34,847 nt of DNA. It comes from Hallella mizrahii. GTDB taxonomy: Bacteria > Bacteroidota > Bacteroidia > Bacteroidales > Bacteroidaceae. Of the stretch, positions 33,585-34,847 are shown piece by piece (the stretch's first letter is position 1; each line of letters starts with the position of its first letter). The stretch is from the NCBI RefSeq assembly GCF_009695775.1, contig NZ_VUNG01000042.1, forward strand, positions 1 through 34,847. Reading direction: 5' to 3'. Made by a program: the position numbers and the translations under genes. The notes under the pieces were generated by a model. The model was given only the letters and a program-made list of their open reading frames with translations, did no database searches and was not told the DNA's origin.

Positions 33585-34690
33585 TGCAATTCTATCAGGG
33601 TGGAGACATGTCCACAGCTTTCTATGTGCGCCAGCAGAGTGCCAGCAAGGCTGGATATATTGAATACAGAGATAAGAACAACTATACATTGCCTTTGGTA
33701 TACGGTGAATACCAGCTTAACTGCAATGTTGCCGCATGGAAGGGGAGTCCTTATTTGAAAGTGGAAGTCTTTGACCCCTCAAATGCTGTCATCGCCTCCA
33801 CGATCGTTAAGTCCGGCGGATGCGTCAATGGCACACGAAATGCCACCATTACCGGGAGCACCCAAGTAGCCTTGTCATTCTATTCCTTGGCCAAGGGCAA
33901 TTACAAGCTTCGTTTTACTCCTGTCGCCGATGCTCAGGGCAATGGCGGAAATTGGCAGGAAGCACTTATCGGTAATGTCTGGCTCTATCAAAAAGGGAAT
34001 CCTCTTGCCTTCAAGAATGCCAACATGGTGCCGGAAGAATGGAATATTCTCGACGCTGGCCAGAAAGTCTCTGCCGGTACTGCTGTATCCGGCCCCCGCA
34101 TCTTCAAGTTCAATCAGGGTGGCTACTTACCCACAGGCCTTTATATACGACAAAGTGATGCTTCGAAAAACGCCTATGCCGAAGTGGGCACTGTCAACGG
34201 ATATGGGCTCTCGCTGAAAAAGGGCAGCTACAATCTCAGCTATTACGCTATTGGCTGGGCTGGTAACCCTTATGTGAAATGTGAGGTCTCTGATGAAAGC
34301 AATCGTTGTCTGGGATCACAAATCATCCAATGCACCAACAATGTCGGCAAGAATCTGAACACGAACACCTATGGTGCCAGTTATGGTGTTGTGAATTTCT
34401 ATGCCAATCACACCGGTTACTATCATTTCCGCTGGACACCAGTGGCAGATGGCAATGGAAACAGTGGTTCATGGCTGGAGCTCGTCTTCGGACATATCAA
34501 GATACAGCAAGGCTCTGCCAATGCCAAAAGCATGGTCATCGGTGTCAATGACGGCACGACAACAGGCATTGACAACGCTGTAGATGGTAAGAAAAAGCAA
34601 GACATCTGGTACAATCTGCAAGGCCAGCGAGTGTCTCAGCCCGCGCATGGAATATACATCCATAATGGTAAAAAAGTCGTCGTGAGATAG
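33581..34690 (+). pseudogene. C-terminal part of the GH98 protein: two beta-sandwich modules and T9SS-type tail
   Basis: This 369-codon frame has no signal peptide and begins inside a module. Two modules of about 150 residues are visible, one split by the break and one whole; both have a VxQF/IFKFxQGG motif, an FxVRQ/YIRQ..S motif, and FTPVAD/WTPVADG..G.W. Aligning the two shows what is missing at the join: the second copy reads SGPRIFKFNQGG and the first would read SGPRVMQFYQGG if one C were added. The tail DIWYNLQGQRVSQPAHGIY...KKVVVR resembles T9SS sorting tails and matches that of the GH53 enzyme in style. The modules probably bind carbohydrate. Confidence 0.85.
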
Positions 34691-34804
34691 CAAGAAGAAA
34701 GATTGTATCATATATATTCATCTGAATTTTCGATTAATTTGTAGCGATAACGCAAGCTGCAAAGCCAATTATCTATAAATCAGTTTATATTTAACTTATT
34801 ATGT

Positions 34805-34835
34805 TTTGTCATTTCATTTATTATTGTTACATTTG
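34805..34835 (+). promoter_or_regulatory. Promoter for a gene beyond the window
   Basis: TTTG at 34805-34808 and TACATTTG at 34828-34835 with a 19-bp spacer match the Bacteroidetes consensus exactly. A gene reading rightwards should begin shortly after the window end. Confidence 0.7.
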
Positions 34836-34847
34836 TAGCGGTAATCA

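Overview
The window reads as a chromosome segment of a Bacteroidales bacterium, most likely Prevotellaceae (Prevotella in the broad sense). The evidence is a type IX secretion system (T9SS) pair porU-porV, T9SS-type C-terminal tails on two glycoside hydrolases, an ECF sigma / anti-sigma / outer-membrane receptor operon, a hybrid two-component-like regulator with an AraC output domain, and promoters of the Bacteroidetes type (TTTG, about 19 bp, TAnnTTTG). No tRNA, rRNA, CRISPR array, transposase or phage gene was seen.

Layout. 1-2275: a promoter, a secreted GH53 endo-galactanase and a fumarylacetoacetate-hydrolase-family enzyme. 2276-7482: G-rich palindromic repeats, then porU (C25 sortase) and porV (barrel partner). 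7483-8140: an intergenic block flanked by 52-bp inverted repeats, holding a 73-bp tandem array and a 21-bp array that runs in frame into ispF. 8609-9761: a gene-free kilobase with a large nested palindromic element. 9762-13179 (minus): a DJ-1/PfpI protein, ispD and recG as a likely operon, divergent from nadK. 14291-20745: an ABC exporter half-transporter, then a MacB-type efflux set (ATPase, two permeases, periplasmic adaptor). 21006-24732: ECF sigma factor, short DUF4974 anti-sigma-like protein and STN/carboxypeptidase-regulatory-domain outer-membrane receptor. 24886-26027 (minus): two paralogous small membrane proteins ending in half of an AraC-type DNA-binding domain. 26354-29179 (plus, divergent): a TPR hybrid sensor whose phosphoacceptor histidine is Asn. 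29420-30352: M23/LysM endopeptidase with a strong terminator. 31134-34690: a GH98-family hydrolase split by a one-base frameshift in a C run.

How it fits together. The GH53 and GH98 products carry T9SS-type tails, so PorU/PorV from the same window are plausible processors of both. The sigma/anti-sigma/receptor trio looks like a cell-surface signalling unit without a SusD partner. The degenerate hybrid regulator and the divergent pair of membrane-tethered half-AraC proteins share related DNA-binding segments and are the best candidate for an undescribed regulatory module.

A second theme is repeat invasion of gene starts: simple-sequence arrays or G-rich palindromes sit in frame at the 5' ends of porU and ispF and abut the start of an ABC permease. 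All functional statements rest on reading motifs by eye; no database search was run.
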